Part shown: piece by piece, positions 31,686 through 42,854 of the stretch
Position numbering within the stretch: the first letter of the stretch is position 1
Layout of the letters: each line of letters starts with the position of its first letter
Assembly: GCA_030998225.1 (NCBI GenBank)
Contig: JAPYXD010000403.1
Coordinates: 1,116,001-1,180,000, forward strand
Direction of reading: 5' to 3'
DNA from: Diplolepis rosae
Lineage: Eukaryota > Arthropoda > Insecta > Hymenoptera > Diplolepididae
DNA length: 64,000 bases
Notes under the pieces: model-generated
What the model was told of the DNA's origin: nothing
The model's database searches: none
Seen by the model: the letters and a program-made list of their open reading frames with translations, nothing else
Program-made: the position numbers and the translations under genes

Positions 31686-32390
31686 TAAAATAAGATTTTC
31701 ACATTTATAAATAAAAAAAGTTATGACCTTTTAATGCTGAAATTTGAGAAAAAATGTTTGAAAACATTTATCCTAACAAAACTATTTGAATGAAATAAAT
31801 AAATTACAAATAGAGAAATCATTTTTGATAATTTTTATTTACGAATAATTAAAGTATTAATATTTAAATTTAGTCAACAATAATATTTCCAGTATAACTG
31901 AAATTATAAGTCTTATACAATAAACAATTAACATTCTGAAAATTTGTGATAAGAACATCAATATTTTCATTTGAAGCGAAAATATACAATTTATGTACAA
32001 TATTATTATTGAAGTCAGAGGTCAGATAATAAGAAAATTCTCATTTAAACGGAAATTATAACGGAATAGTCAATTATTTATGGAAACTTTCAAGTCAAAT
32101 TCAAAATGATGAATTAAAACGAATAATTAGAAGGAACAATTAAAATGAATATTTAAAAGACGTTAGGCCCTCTCTTCTAAGACATACAACCTTGGATCCG
32201 CGTTTCTGATTGTTGCACCCAAATTGTTTTTAAACACCAGCTGATATGTTTCAGGAGCAAACCCGAGTCGAAATCTCGGAGCAAGTTTTACGTTTTTAGA
32301 TACTGCTTACTCCCTGCCTCTTCTCATTTACCCCTGCTTTGATACTTCTCGAAATATTTAGAACCTGAATTAATCCTTATTTACTACTTC
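31686..32390. other. AT-rich stretch, no gene seen
   Basis: Nothing recognisable apart from simple AT-rich words. Confidence 0.5.
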
Positions 32391-32394
32391 TCAA

Positions 32395-33015
32395 AACTAA
32401 AACCTGATTCAGACCTTCAAAGTAATCCCCATCTGACACAATACACTTATGCCAACGTTTTTTCCAATCCTCGAAACAGTTGTTAAAGTCAATTTTCGAT
32501 ATGGCCTTCAATTCCTTTTTCGATTCGGCTTTTATCTCAACAATCGAGGCAAAACAGTGTCTCCGGAGCAGTATTTTGAGTTTACTGGATATTAAGTCAG
32601 GCGCATATGGTAGTTGTGGAACGATATGAATTGAATTTTTGGTAAAAAAGTCTCAAAGAATCAATGCAGTGTGAGCCGGTACATTATCGTGATGTAAAAA
32701 CTACGAGTTGCCTGCCCATAATTCTGGTTCCTTGAGGCGAATAGCTTTACCAAAACAACCCATAACTCTCAAATAAGGTCTCTAATTGCCAATCAACGAT
32801 TTTTAAGCACCAAATCTTTGATTTCCATGACATGTTTATCAGTTGATGTTTTTTCTCGTCTGGGGCGCTCTTTGTCTTCAACGCGTTCTCTGCCTTCTCT
32901 GAACATTTTATGTTACTCAAATGTTCTTGTTTTGATAGAGCGTGGTCACCAAAGGCCTTCTGCAAAATCCTCAACGTCTCTGCAGCAGAAATTTTATTCC
33001 ACACACAAAATTTAA
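32395..33015 (-). pseudogene. Mariner transposase, reverse strand, internally deleted
   Basis: The reverse frame begins near 33015 with KFCVWNKISAAETLRILQKAFGD, the HTH N-terminus of the same mariner group as 10091 and 27838, and continues to SYGLFW. The middle with the first catalytic Asp is deleted. It resumes as KEPELWAGNS, LHHDNVPAHTAL (second Asp), and a damaged third-Asp region (YAPDLI). The C-terminus WHKCIVSDGDYFEG is well preserved. Several frameshifts are present and no clear terminal repeats were found. Confidence 0.8.
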
Positions 33016-35311
33016 TGAAACAAAATCAGAGATTGTAAAAATGGAAAAAACACTTTTTGTTGTTCACAAAAACGAGCGTCACTATTAAACCAATGACGAC
33101 AATGACATGAAATTTGACACAGATCTCTGTCTCAGTGCTACCAACTTAGAGGGAAAAATATTTTCGAGATTTGATATTCCCGTGCAGTTTAAATTTGAAA
33201 TGCCTGGTTTCATTTGGACACAGTAGTACACCGCTGAATAACACAATGCTGCACTTTTCATAACCACTGTCATAAGGGCCCTTTTCTCTTTTTTTGATAC
33301 TGAAAATACACCCAGTTCCGGTTGCATCTAAGACACGAGTATAATGTTGATAGATTTAGTATGAGGCATAGTGTCATCCTTCAAAAAAATTTAAAAATAA
33401 TCATTTCAGATCCTAAACTAGAAAAACGCAAATATCTCCTAAACTAAAACCGGGCATAAAGGCCCTTTTCATGCGGGCGCCCATATATGAGGGTTACCGA
33501 GTGGATATGCAATTTCAGAGACACACTTTAAAATACTTTTAAATATCTTGAAATTTAGAATACTAATCTCTGTTCATATTTTCTTGATTTTTCAATTGAA
33601 TAAAAATACTTCATATGAGTATTAAGTATTATATAATTAATTAATTAAAATTTTACAGTTTTTGGCATCGACCTTTAACTTGATAAAATAGATATTTCTG
33701 AGTAGAAAATTTTGTAACTAAGAATTCGTATCTTTGTCCAAAATAAATATCAATGTTAGATTACCATTTCAGCTGAGGTTGTCATACTTCATGTCTCATT
33801 TGATAGAAGATTATATAACACATGTAGCAACTGTTCACAATAGTGTGAAATGGCAACACTTGACCTAAAAATCAAAGTGAAAGGAGCAACCCCTTTGAGC
33901 AAGACATCAATTAACACATAGAAGACTCACTCACATTAAAAGGTACATTTCAAATGTCACTTTAGATGAAATCAAAGAAATTACAAATTTACTTTCTGCT
34001 GCGATTGAAATTTATAATTTTTTTAAAATGTAAATTTGATATAATTCATTCAGATGTTTGATTTTTAAATTGTATTCCTACATTTTATTTGGAAGAATCA
34101 CAAAATTTGATAATTCCAACAAAAATCACAACATATATGATTTAATTTCATGCAGATTAACAAAACGTTCCAAATGTAATTTGCTACATGTTCGGTTTTG
34201 AAATGCCTTATAGTAATTAAAATTCTCACGAAATCACAAAATTACTATAAAATAATGAAATTACTATAAACTTGGAAAACCTATGAGCTGTAATCACCAA
34301 CTAATCATGTGCAGTTGATCTGATATAAAGAATAATTGCAGGGCACTAACAACAATGAAGAGTGAGAAGGTACGCTTCTCCGCTATTAAAAGAAGAGAGT
34401 TTACATAGTGCAGTTTGTTGGTATGACCTACTATTTCTTTTCTAGTGAGAGAAGAGTCAGTCACGTAATTACTGACGGTTACGTAGAGAAACGTGATCTA
34501 CCGAGTTTCTGAATCTTCAAATTTTAACTAAAATAAAATGAAAATAAAATTTTTCAATTTCAAAAAAGAAAGCTATGAAATACTATAGATTGTATCAAAT
34601 ACTAAAGTTTTATATAGTTTTTCGATTCTTTAAAATTTTTACTTCAAGAAATTTCCAGTCCACTAGGTTTAATTACCATTAAATCTGGATTTTCTCTAGA
34701 TTACTAATACTTTTTAGAATTATCATTATAAAATAAAACATATATTGTAATAAAAAGTTTCTCCGTGTGTAGTTCATAAATTTTTCTTGCATGTGCTTCA
34801 AATTTGAAGTTTATTAAAATCCTTTAGAAGTTTTTCGCATCATTTGTTTCTATTGATTCTGGAGTTCAATAAACGGTGGTAGTGAAAGTTGATGATACTC
34901 TCAATTTAATTACCGCGAATATCAAGTAATAGGAAAAGAATAAAAAGTAATCTGTTCATCATAGTCTTCGAATGATATGGCATGATCAGTAATTATGAAT
35001 AAAGGAACAGAACCAGACACGAAATTACCGGATTGATACCATATCGATTTCTCCATTGCAAAAAATACAACTCGCACCGTCGTCGAGCACCGAAATAAAA
35101 ATAAAATACGCGGCAACGAAAGTTTAAATTCGATTTCTTGAGTTGCTTTGCATAACTGTAGTTAATGTGTATATATATATATTATACTTGTTTATAATGA
35201 GAAGGAAAAAGGAATGACGTGGACAAATGATTTTTTGCCAAACGGGTTTTCAGCAAGCGCGCTTACTTACTCTTTCCTATTGCAGACTCCTTGCAAGATT
35301 TCAGAAAAATT
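33016..35311. other. AT-rich stretch upstream of the host gene's first coding exon
   Basis: There are no recognisable exons or elements. TTTCTCCGTGTG at about 34762 looks like a MITE right end with no left partner. The untranslated first exon and promoter of the chitin-binding protein gene may lie here or further upstream; I found no core-promoter signal strong enough to name. Confidence 0.4.
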
Positions 35312-35664
35312 CACGGAGAAAAATAATTAGTCGCAGGACATCTAAGTCCATAGCTGTTTCAGAAAATAAATAATAACTGAAAATTTAGTTGCGTTAGTTA
35401 TAAAAATTAATTAATATATCTAATTTCGTTTGATTTTGTACTAATGTCTTACAATTAGTTATGCGTGCTGATACTTTGTTCAAGTACTAAATTATGGAGC
35501 AGTTCCAGTTATTACTCGTACACTATAGCTGATGCTTAGTACTTTGTAGAGCTAATGATAATTTGCTGCTGAAGCAAATCAGATGCTACGTCAGCTAAAA
35601 TATTATCAGCCATTATGATAAATAAATTTATCCTGCTAACCAGGATAATTCATTTTTCTCCGTC
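35312..35664. mobile_element. MITE with CACGGAG termini, TAGCTAAT words
   Basis: CACGGAGAAAAATAATTAG at the left; AATTCATTTTTCTCCGTC at the right. The interior has TTAGTT, AGCTAA, AGCTGAT and GTCAGCTAA in both orientations, as in 13508-13693. It ends about 110 bp before the first coding exon. Confidence 0.65.
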
Positions 35665-35772
35665 CTAATGCATTAAAGCACTCCCTTTAAATGATCTAAA
35701 ACAATATAACAATGCACATTTCGATGTATGAAAATTGAAATAAACTTACCAATTTTATCTTTCTGTTTTCAG

Positions 35773-35819
35773 AAGAGCCAACATGTGGGAGGGGAGATGG
35801 CTCCTACTTACTTTGTACG
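35773..35819 (+). CDS. Chitin-binding protein, first coding exon (start codon)
   Basis: A pyrimidine tract and acceptor (TTTCTGTTTTCAG, AG at 35771-35772) precede 10 bases of 5' UTR (AAGAGCCAAC) and ATG at 35783. The coding part, 37 nt to 35819, gives MWEGRWLLLTLY plus one base. The donor GTAAGT is at 35820. The acceptor before ATG shows at least one more upstream non-coding exon. The residues are the first half of a signal peptide: a short charged start, then a Leu-rich stretch. The leftover base (phase 1) joins the next exon in frame as Gly. The intron that follows is about 17.4 kb. Confidence 0.85.
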
Positions 35820-36968
35820 GTAAGTTTGCCAAATAATCATGAATTTTAATACTAATAAGTAATTGAAAATCAATGACAATAAATATGATAAAAAAGTTGA
35901 GCTTCACATAATTTTTAATTTTAAATAAAATTGAAATAATTTTTACATCCGAAGACATGATGAAATTTTGAATAAGCTATTACCAGCAATCTACAGAAAA
36001 ATGTTGTTTGAAAATTGTAAAAATGAAATATAGCTCGACATTTTCCACTGAAGTTTTTACACGTATGGAAGTAAAAATTCTTTCCTCCGTTCTTTGTCTT
36101 CAGCACTGTTTCTGTTTCGGAGTGCGGTGTCAGTTGTATTTAATCTTAGGTATTTCGGACTTTCCATATTCGGAAAGGAATGCAGAACACAGTGGTTGAC
36201 CTTCCATCGAGAATGCTTTTGCTTCAACATCAGATGTATAGAATAGTTGTCTCTACTCGTCAGGACAGGTATTTTTTCAAGATTGACCAAACACTTCTTT
36301 CCGATATTTTTGTCTTTTTGAACAAATGTAACTTTTAGTCTGTACTGTCTTTGAAAAAGAGATAATTTTAAGAAAACATACTGTTTCGGGTTGACACAAA
36401 GTTGGCATAAACTTTCGAAAAGGTTTCACCTCTGATTTTCTTGAAACTTTGTATACTCATGTACAGGATGTCTGTCTAGCTGCATAAAATCTTTCAATAG
36501 GGATAACTTTTGAATGGCGTTTGTCAAAGTGACATTCCTTTGACATTTGTGTTCAATAAGGTTTGCCGTTTAAGGGCATGTGATACTTGAGAAAAGTGGC
36601 AAGTTCATATGAACAATTTGGTCTAGTTTCTACATATTTGTGTCCAAAGAATATAAAAAATTTTGTTTTCATACTTTGGGAAATGGTAGAGAAGATAGAA
36701 AAGGACATACATAGACTACTTTTTGTTTTGACAATGAACAAAGTTTTCTGATATATATATATATATTGCTGAAATCGAACTTTTTTCAAATTTTGAAACC
36801 GAAATTAGTCTATCTACGTCCGTTCTTATATTTTTTACACTGAGAAAAAAATGCTATTGAATCAAAAGCATTTCTTTCCAAAAGCATGTATATCATGGAT
36901 TCAAATCAATATGCTATAGAATTAGTAACATATTTATTGGTCTTGTAGTATATTTTTATACATTAATA

Positions 36969-37853
36969 AAGGGTTTTCCAATAGGGACATAACAATTCCG
37001 TATCTTTATATGAACGCACCCTTAAACATTTTTAATGAACTGTCAATGTCAAAACGTTAGTTAAAGTCAACATTTTCATCATGGTAAAGTTCACGAACCA
37101 GCAACGTTTGGAAATTATTAAAAATTACTACCGAAATTCTGAGTCGGTGGTCGCAACTTTAAGAGCGCTTACTCCAATTTTCGGCCGTAATAATCGTCCC
37201 ACCCGACAGGCTGTGCGTGCTATAGTGGATAAATTCGAGACCAAATTTAAACTATTGGACGTTCCGGTGCCAAAAAGATGTTGTATTGCTCGAAGCGAAG
37301 AAATAATCGCAGCCGTAAGTGCATCGATTCAAAATGAGCCAAATCAGTCGATTCCACGTCGTTCTCAAGAATTGGGCATCGCTCAAACGACACTGTGGCG
37401 TATTATGCAAAAGATCTTGGCCTACATGCTTTCAAGATTAAATTGACTCAAGAAAATGAAGAATTTCATCGAAAAATCATCTTCAGCGATGAAGCTCATT
37501 TCTGGCTCAAAGGTTTTGATCATGCGATCTAACGCCATTGGATTTATTTTTATGGGGCCATATCAAGTCACTGGTCTATGCCAACAAGCCAGCAACTTTA
37601 GACGACCTCAAAGACAACATCCAACACGAAATTGCCAACGTTCCGGTCGAAATGTGTGCCAGAGTGGTGGAAAATTGGGTCTAAAGAATCGACCGCTGTA
37701 CACGGGCTCGTGGTGGTCATATGACCGATATCGAATTTCATTCATAAAATGTAATGCTTGCACTACACCCACAATAAATTTGAACTCAATATCTCAAATA
37801 TTTCTGTGTTTTATTCATAGATAAAATTGCTATGTCCCTATTGGAAAACCCTT
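36969..37853 (+). mobile_element. DUF4817-like Tc1/mariner element, 885 bp, both ends intact
   Basis: The terminal inverted repeats AAGGGTTTTCCAATAGGGAC (left) and GTCCCTATTGGAAAACCCTT (right) match over about 29 bp. TA duplications flank them (36967-36968 and 37854-37855). It encloses a deleted transposase. It is the youngest of three nested insertions here. The right end at 41635-41650 (ATTGGAAAACCCTTTA) belongs to a related element. Confidence 0.92.
37081..37743 (+). pseudogene. DUF4817-like transposase, frameshifted and internally deleted
   Basis: It starts at ATG 37081 (MVKFTNQQRLEIIKNYYRNS), with the N-terminal HTH region to TTLWRIMQK, nearly identical to 6806-7148 in reverse. A frameshift near 37415 follows. 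The next frame reads LTQENEEFHRKIIFSDEAHFWL (first catalytic Asp). The central part with the second Asp is missing. Another frame then gives SLVYANKPATLDDLKDNIQH and MCARVVENWV, then GGHMTDIEFHS near the stop, the family's usual C-terminus. The element keeps its ends but lacks an active enzyme. Confidence 0.85.
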
Positions 37854-38019
37854 TAGTATACATGCTTTTGGGAAGAAATGCTTTTGATTCAATAGCATTT
37901 TTTTATCAGTGTACCATTTCCCAAATTAAAAAAATCTTATTTACTTTAGACACAAACATGTAGAAACCTAAAATCAATAAAATTTGCTAATCTCCTTAGT
38001 GTCACATCCCCTTAATCAT

Positions 38020-38260
38020 GAATCGTTTAACACTTGAACAACGTTTCCAAATTGTCAAATTTCATTTGCAAAATCGAAGTTCCATTCGCGAAACTTATAG
38101 AGCACTCCCTCCATTTTATGGCCGACATATTCGACCTACTGGGGGTATGTGAACAAATAAAATTTCTCTATGTGGAGTGAGACCAATCCAAAGCAATATA
38201 TTGAGACCCCATTGTATCCATTAAAATTGACTGTTTGGTTTGGTATCGGAGGTGAATATT
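38020..38260 (+). pseudogene. DUF4817-like transposase, deletion remnant
   Basis: It starts at ATG 38020: MNRLTLEQRFQIVKFHLQNR, then SSIRETYRALPPFYGRHIRP, the N-terminal HTH of a second subtype. Near 38150 it jumps to a degraded core (NPKQYIETPLYPLKLTVWFG, matching NPxxxIEKPLHPQRVTVWCG of the family). No catalytic Asp survives and no ends are visible. Confidence 0.7.
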
Positions 38261-38312
38261 AAACGAGCCCTTAATGAAATAAAGCCAGATATATTGAAAA
38301 AAGTGGTCAAAA

Positions 38313-38620
38313 ATGGGACTGATCGGATACGCTTCATACCCAGATGCGAATTTAGGTCGGCACACAGAGTTTGACGGTCGGGCCCAGGTTGGTCCTACTT
38401 TTCCAACCAAATTTTGGCAGCCGAAACTCTGGCACATTCTTTTAAACGGCCATAATAATGTGGTCGACCCGTCTGTGGACAATGGTTGTCCCGATTGTCG
38501 GCTAAATATAAATCGACGTATGTAAACTTATTTCACCCAACCGCTGGCACAACTCTGGCCCAAGCGTGGACCGACCGTTGGATGAACTCTGGTACAATAT
38601 TTCAAACGATCTGTCAGAGT
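38313..38620. repeat. Array of short TTGG/CCAA inverted words
   Basis: Words such as GGTTGGTCC, TTCCAACCAAA, TTGGCAGCC, GTCGGCTAAA, CCAACCGCTGGC and GACCGTTGG recur in both orientations about every 25-35 bp. The same kind of array is at 40330-40730. No termini can be drawn. Confidence 0.5.
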
Positions 38621-38706
38621 AAATAATATAAATAAATGAAAATTTAGTATAATATTGTTTTAAAATGAGTAATGACGACGTTTTATTACATTAATTTATA
38701 TTATGA

Positions 38707-38921
38707 CAGGCCTGTCCAGCAAGGGGAAATTTTATAGAATTCCCTAGAATCTTCTAACTTTCCAGATGTGGCACTATCCCCACTACTGCACCCTCCTCAG
38801 ATTTAAAGAGCACCTGAGCTCATGAACTTAAGCCGAGAGCAGTAGGGGGGATAGTGTCATACCTGGAAAGTGAGGAGATTCTAGGGAATTCCTTAAAATT
38901 TCTCCTTACTAGACAAGCCTG
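38707..38921. mobile_element. hAT-like MITE, 215 bp, 8-bp target duplication
   Basis: The terminal repeats start CAGGCCTGTCCAGCAAGG and end CTTACTAGACAAGCCTG. The inverted arms are about 80 bp, including TTCCCTAGAATC and CACTATCCCC. The flanks TATTATGA (38699-38706) and TATTATGG (38922-38929) make an 8-bp duplication with one mismatch. The CAGG start plus 8-bp duplication fits hAT mobilisation. Confidence 0.88.
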
Positions 38922-39576
38922 TATTATGGCATCAAAATTCAATACGGTCATAACACTCCTCAAAACATGTAGAAGACAAATTAGTATTTTGAATATCAAA
39001 TATTATGAATCTCCATTCGAAAAGTTAAGAGTACAAAAAAAATGATATTATGATTGCCAAGTTGTCTCAAAATAATTTTAATAAGTCAGACAGTGAATAT
39101 TATAACCTGGAAAGTATATTTAAGAAATTCATATTATGAATATAAAACTAAAATTCTTTCTCGGTTTTTCATATAATTCGTTCAAGAATGTCGTTCGACT
39201 GCTTCCGTCGTTTTCCGATTGACTTCGTAGGCTCGATCCAAGTCTGTCCAACTCAGTAGTAGCGTATACCGTATAAGCGAGATTTCTTTCAGAATATGGC
39301 AAGCAAGAATAGCCGAGAGGCTTCAAGCGTTATGAATGCGTTTAGTTATGTAGATATAAATAGGTAGGTTAGAGGGTTCAACTCCAAAAGCGATAATAAA
39401 ATATTAAATTCAAGCGCGCGATTATAAATAATGTATCATTGTGTTACTTAAATATCTAAACATAAATAAGGTATTATTATAATAATATCTGCGTCCATGA
39501 TTCACTAAAACATCTCCCTTCTTCTCAGCACCGAACCCTCTTTTTCTTTCATTTGTTTTGCACGCGTTAGAAAAAT

Positions 39577-40140
39577 GTTTTATGTGCCTCTGGCGCGTAA
39601 ACTCGTTTTTACGCTACAGTTGAGAGTAGCCTAATGTTGTGTACAGCGTTGGCACCGTACTGACAAAGCCTTGTACATTTGAACTGCGCATGCTCTATTA
39701 AAATACGCTACTACTACACAAGATCGAGAAAATCAAAATGCCCGGAACTAGTCGCGAAATATCAAGTGCAATGGACGAGAATGATGGTGAAAATTACATT
39801 AGATTCGAGTGTACGCATAAAAACTCGTATACGCACTGAAGTCACATAAAAGAGAATATGAATATGTATCGTAATAGGCGCATGCGCAGTTCAATTTTTA
39901 CATTGCATTCCTCTGTATCCTAATACACAACATTACGCTACTCTCAACTGTAGCGTAAAAACGAGTTTACACGCCGGAGGCATATAAAATAGTATATGCG
40001 CAAATGGACACAAGTCTAGTAATAACAAGACTCGCTTATAATGCTCGCAGGACTAATCTCGCCTCGGCTTCGATCTTTTGCCAGCATTGTCGCTCGTTGC
40101 GTAATAACCCTCATTATGTGCCTTGGCGCATAATATACTA
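39577..40140. repeat. GTGCC-ended repeat with an internal inverted part
   Basis: It starts TTTATGTGCCTCTGGCGCG and ends CCTTGGCGCATAATA. The first 290 bases follow the family order. At about 39868-39977 a reverse-oriented left-end segment is inserted (GGCGCATGCGCAGTTC .. GCCGGAGGCATA). The right part with CTCGCAGGAC then resumes. This looks like two copies recombined head to head. Confidence 0.8.
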
Positions 40141-40329
40141 TTATTCGAATGTAAATATTAACTTTACCGCTTAAAAACCACTATATTAATTTCTGATACG
40201 TAAACCCTGTTTGCCCCATTTTGAAAAGATATTATACTAAAATATAATTAATTTTTATGATTTACTCTAACGAATATCTCTTCGAAACCAGCAGTCAAGG
40301 GTGAACCTTTTTTGATTTTCTGCCAAAAT

Positions 40330-40730
40330 GAAGTCCTCGTCATGTGTGAGCTCACAAAAATACAACTTTGAAACCAAGTTTGGTGAAACTTTGTTCTCTG
40401 TGGTTGTCGCGACGATAGAACAGGATGCCGACCAGTGTTATCATGACACTGGTTGGTCCAACCATTACCTCTCAAGGTTCGACCAACGCTTTTTGACAAT
40501 GTTGGTCCAATTTTCAAAACCAAGGTTGATTCAATACTGTACCCCAGGGATGGACACACTTCGTTCTCCATGGTCGGCCCAACGATGAAAAAAGACGCTG
40601 GCCACTATTATTATTACGCTAGTTGGCCGAAACATTGGCTTACAAAGTTAGGCCGGCCTTTCGAAGGTTGGCCCGACCGTGGTCGGCTGGCAAATTCACA
40701 CGTAGGCATGAGCGTTACGGTCGTTTTAAA
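40330..40730. repeat. Array of TTGGTCCAAC-type inverted words
   Basis: GGTTGGTCCAACC, GGTTCGACCAACG, GTTGGTCCAA, GGTCGGCCCAACG, AGTTGGCCGAAAC, AGGCCGGCCTTTCG, GGTTGGCCCGACC and GGTCGGCTGGC recur with a spacing of roughly 20-60 bp. Open frames across it (40328-40588 and 40453-40761) are probably by-products of the repeat. No end sequences were recognised. Confidence 0.6.
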
Positions 40731-41254
40731 ATTTCGCACACACACAATTTTTCTTTTTTAAATTATGATTCCATTCATAAGAAAATTTGCATAATGGTTT
40801 AGATTGGTCCTCATCCTCTATTTTGAGTTTAAATAATTTTTTTTGCGTGCGAGCTGACTTATTCACAAAAAGTATACAAATATAAACGTTACGGTCGAAA
40901 TGTCAAAAACCGATGAACATACTTTCATGAAAAATACACCGGTCTTTGAGCCCGTGTAACTTATGCTATTCGCGATCGAAAAAATTGAGAGGGATATATT
41001 TTTGAAGTTCAAGACTTGCCCTTTTCGATGGTAAATACGAAATTGATCTAAAAAATTATTAATTATAAAAAAATTCAGTTTAAAAACCTGAACATTTTTA
41101 ACCGGTGGAATAAATGTCTGACCTTTAAGAAGGTGTGTTTTAAAGATTAATTTTTCACTTTGGTCTCTACAAAATGGCGCCTGAATTACAAAATTTTTAC
41201 GAATACATTCAGGATTTTTTTTGGAAAATATTAACAAACCGAGAAAATTACTAA

Positions 41255-41650
41255 ATGGAATGATACACGCTTCAGCAACGCATTGAAGTTGTTAAAATTC
41301 ACTTAAAAAACATTATGAACGATGAGGCTCATTTTCACTTTGGAGGCTACGTTAATAAGCAGAATTTACGCATTTTGGGATCGGAAAACCCAATAATAAT
41401 TATTGAAAAGCCTCTCTGTCCGTGTTATCGACGAAATAGAGCCCAAAATGTGCGAAAATGTAATGGAAAATTTCATCAAAAGAGCATGGTACTGCAAACG
41501 TAGCCATGGAGGCAATATGAATGATATTGTTTTTTATTATTACTGGAAAACTTTGCGCTATTGAATGAAATAAAAATCAAATGATTTTTCACAAAAAACA
41601 CACGTTTTTCTTATAAATTAAAATGAAACCTCTAATTGGAAAACCCTTTA
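41255..41650 (+). pseudogene. DUF4817-like transposase, strongly deleted copy
   Basis: ME-stop-YTLQQRIEVVKIHLKN at 41255 is the N-terminus. It is joined directly to MNDEAHFHFGGYVNKQNLR (first catalytic Asp, about 41315), then LGSENPIIIIEKPLCP. A frameshift then gives EPKMCENVMENFIKRAW and SHGGNMNDIVFY, the normal C-terminus. The HTH and the segment with the second and third Asp are gone. The right terminal repeat ATTGGAAAACCCTT precedes TA near 41650, as in the 36969 element. No left end was found. Confidence 0.75.
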
Positions 41651-42054
41651 TTATACATAAATTGCAATACGTATCCTATTTTTCCATATGGTCAATACCA
41701 AATACTGATACTCCTTGTATTGAACTGTGAAACCATTATTTCAGTATTTCATAATACACGGAGAGAAGAACATTGCTCACACTGCTATAATCCATATCCG
41801 TGCGCTCTCTAAAACAAAGCGATGATATAGGGGTCTCTTCTTTGTAACATTGAAATGATTCAAATACGCGACATTGGAATCGTTGCTATGTCGACTTAGC
41901 CAATTTACCTATAACGTAACAATTGATTTCCAGCAATTAGTCCATAGCGCTGTGTCTAATTCATTACATGACAGCATTAGCACGATTGAAAAATAAATAC
42001 AATATATTGCATTTTATACCGTCATCATGAAAAAACGATTCTTTTTATAGGATT

Positions 42055-42068
42055 GGGGGGGGGGGGGG
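42055..42068 (+). repeat. G14 homopolymer
   Basis: Fourteen consecutive G within AT-rich intron sequence, on the sense strand of the host gene. Confidence 0.95.
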
Positions 42069-42184
42069 TAAATTTTTTAAAAAATTTTGAAAAACATTGA
42101 ATTTTTGTAAAATTGTAAATTTTTGTATCATTTTAAATTTCAACAACAGTTTTACGTTTTTTATCAAGCATTAGAACCACGAAA

Positions 42185-42854
42185 TAGTATAAGGAGGCCG
42201 AACTCCATACATTCGAGTTTGTCGTAGTGACTGTACAATAAGTGACAAGCTCGAAGTAATGCAACCAGTTTTCAGTCTGAATCGCATGCGCACATCTTTA
42301 ACTATCTTTTTCTCTTGGCAGAGAATCTTAAAGTGAGAAAAGTCTGACATCAAATTTGAACAAATAAATTAGTTAGTGAGGTTAAATACCGGCGTGCAAT
42401 TTCTCATTTATTCATTGTTTTTTTTTTTTGTAATTTTCATCCTGAGTGCTTCGCTTCAAAAGAATATGGTAGATACAGCATACAGACAATTGAATATTTC
42501 ATCCAAATCTTTTAATTGCACCCAGTTATAACCTCAACTTTTAACTTTTATTTCTATTTACACTACTTCGTTATTCATACCAAGGTTCATTTAAAAATTA
42601 CTTACTCAATTTAACAGTATACTTACTAATGGCTTCGATGTTCACACTATTTACGTTTTTATATTCGTTGACATGTGACGTCAGACTTTTCTCAATTTAA
42701 GATTCTCTGCCAAGAGAAAAAGATAGATTTAAAGATGTGCGCATGCGATTCAGACTTAAAATTGGTTGCATTTCTTCGAGCTTGTCACTTATTGTACAGT
42801 CACTGCAACCGATTTCGGATCAAGTTTGTACATAAGTTGGGCCTCCTTATACTA
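42185..42854. mobile_element. 670-bp element with about 175-bp inverted ends
   Basis: The left end TAGTATAAGGAGGCC and right end GGCCTCCTTATACTA are inverted. The arms continue with ACAATAAGTGACAAGCTCGA, GAATCGCATGCGCACATCTT and TTTTTCTCTTGGCAGAGAAT and their inverses. The two arms carry mirror-image short open frames (SDFSHFKILCQEKK / SDFSQFKILCQEKK), which are by-products of the inverted arms rather than genes. The interior is AT-rich. Confidence 0.88.

Larger units (their letters stand above)
36838..37911. mobile_element. CACTGAG MITE (GCTAT words) carrying a transposon
   Basis: It begins CACTGAGAAAAAAATGCTAT and ends ATAGCATTTTTTTATCAGTG, between perfect TA duplications (36836-36837 and 37912-37913). 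Removing the 885-bp insertion leaves 187 bp, matching the 184-bp copy at 30311-30494. It sits inside the TTAA palindromic repeat. Confidence 0.92.
36574..38011. mobile_element. TTAA-flanked palindromic MITE with nested insertions
   Basis: TTAA (36570-36573) then GGGCATGTGATACTT at the left; GTGTCACATCCCC then TTAA (38012-38015) at the right. The arms include TTTCTACATATTTGTGTCC and its inverse ACACAAACATGTAGAAACC. It is interrupted at a TA near 36836 by a CACTGAG MITE. Related copies or fragments: 15216-15321, 15655-16015, 45188-45665, 45989-47104 and 63125-63423. The TTAA target suggests piggyBac mobilisation. Confidence 0.85.

Noticed and set aside
37456..37824. 122-codon frame as a separate protein
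   Set aside because: It is an out-of-frame reading of the deleted DUF4817-like transposase, whose true frame gives the known C-terminus.
40328..40761. Open frames of 86-107 codons
   Set aside because: They run through an array of TTGGTCCAAC-like words; the openness is a by-product of the repeat.
41757..42000. CACGGAGAGAAGAAC terminus
   Set aside because: Only one end is present; no inverted partner or word-saturated interior follows.
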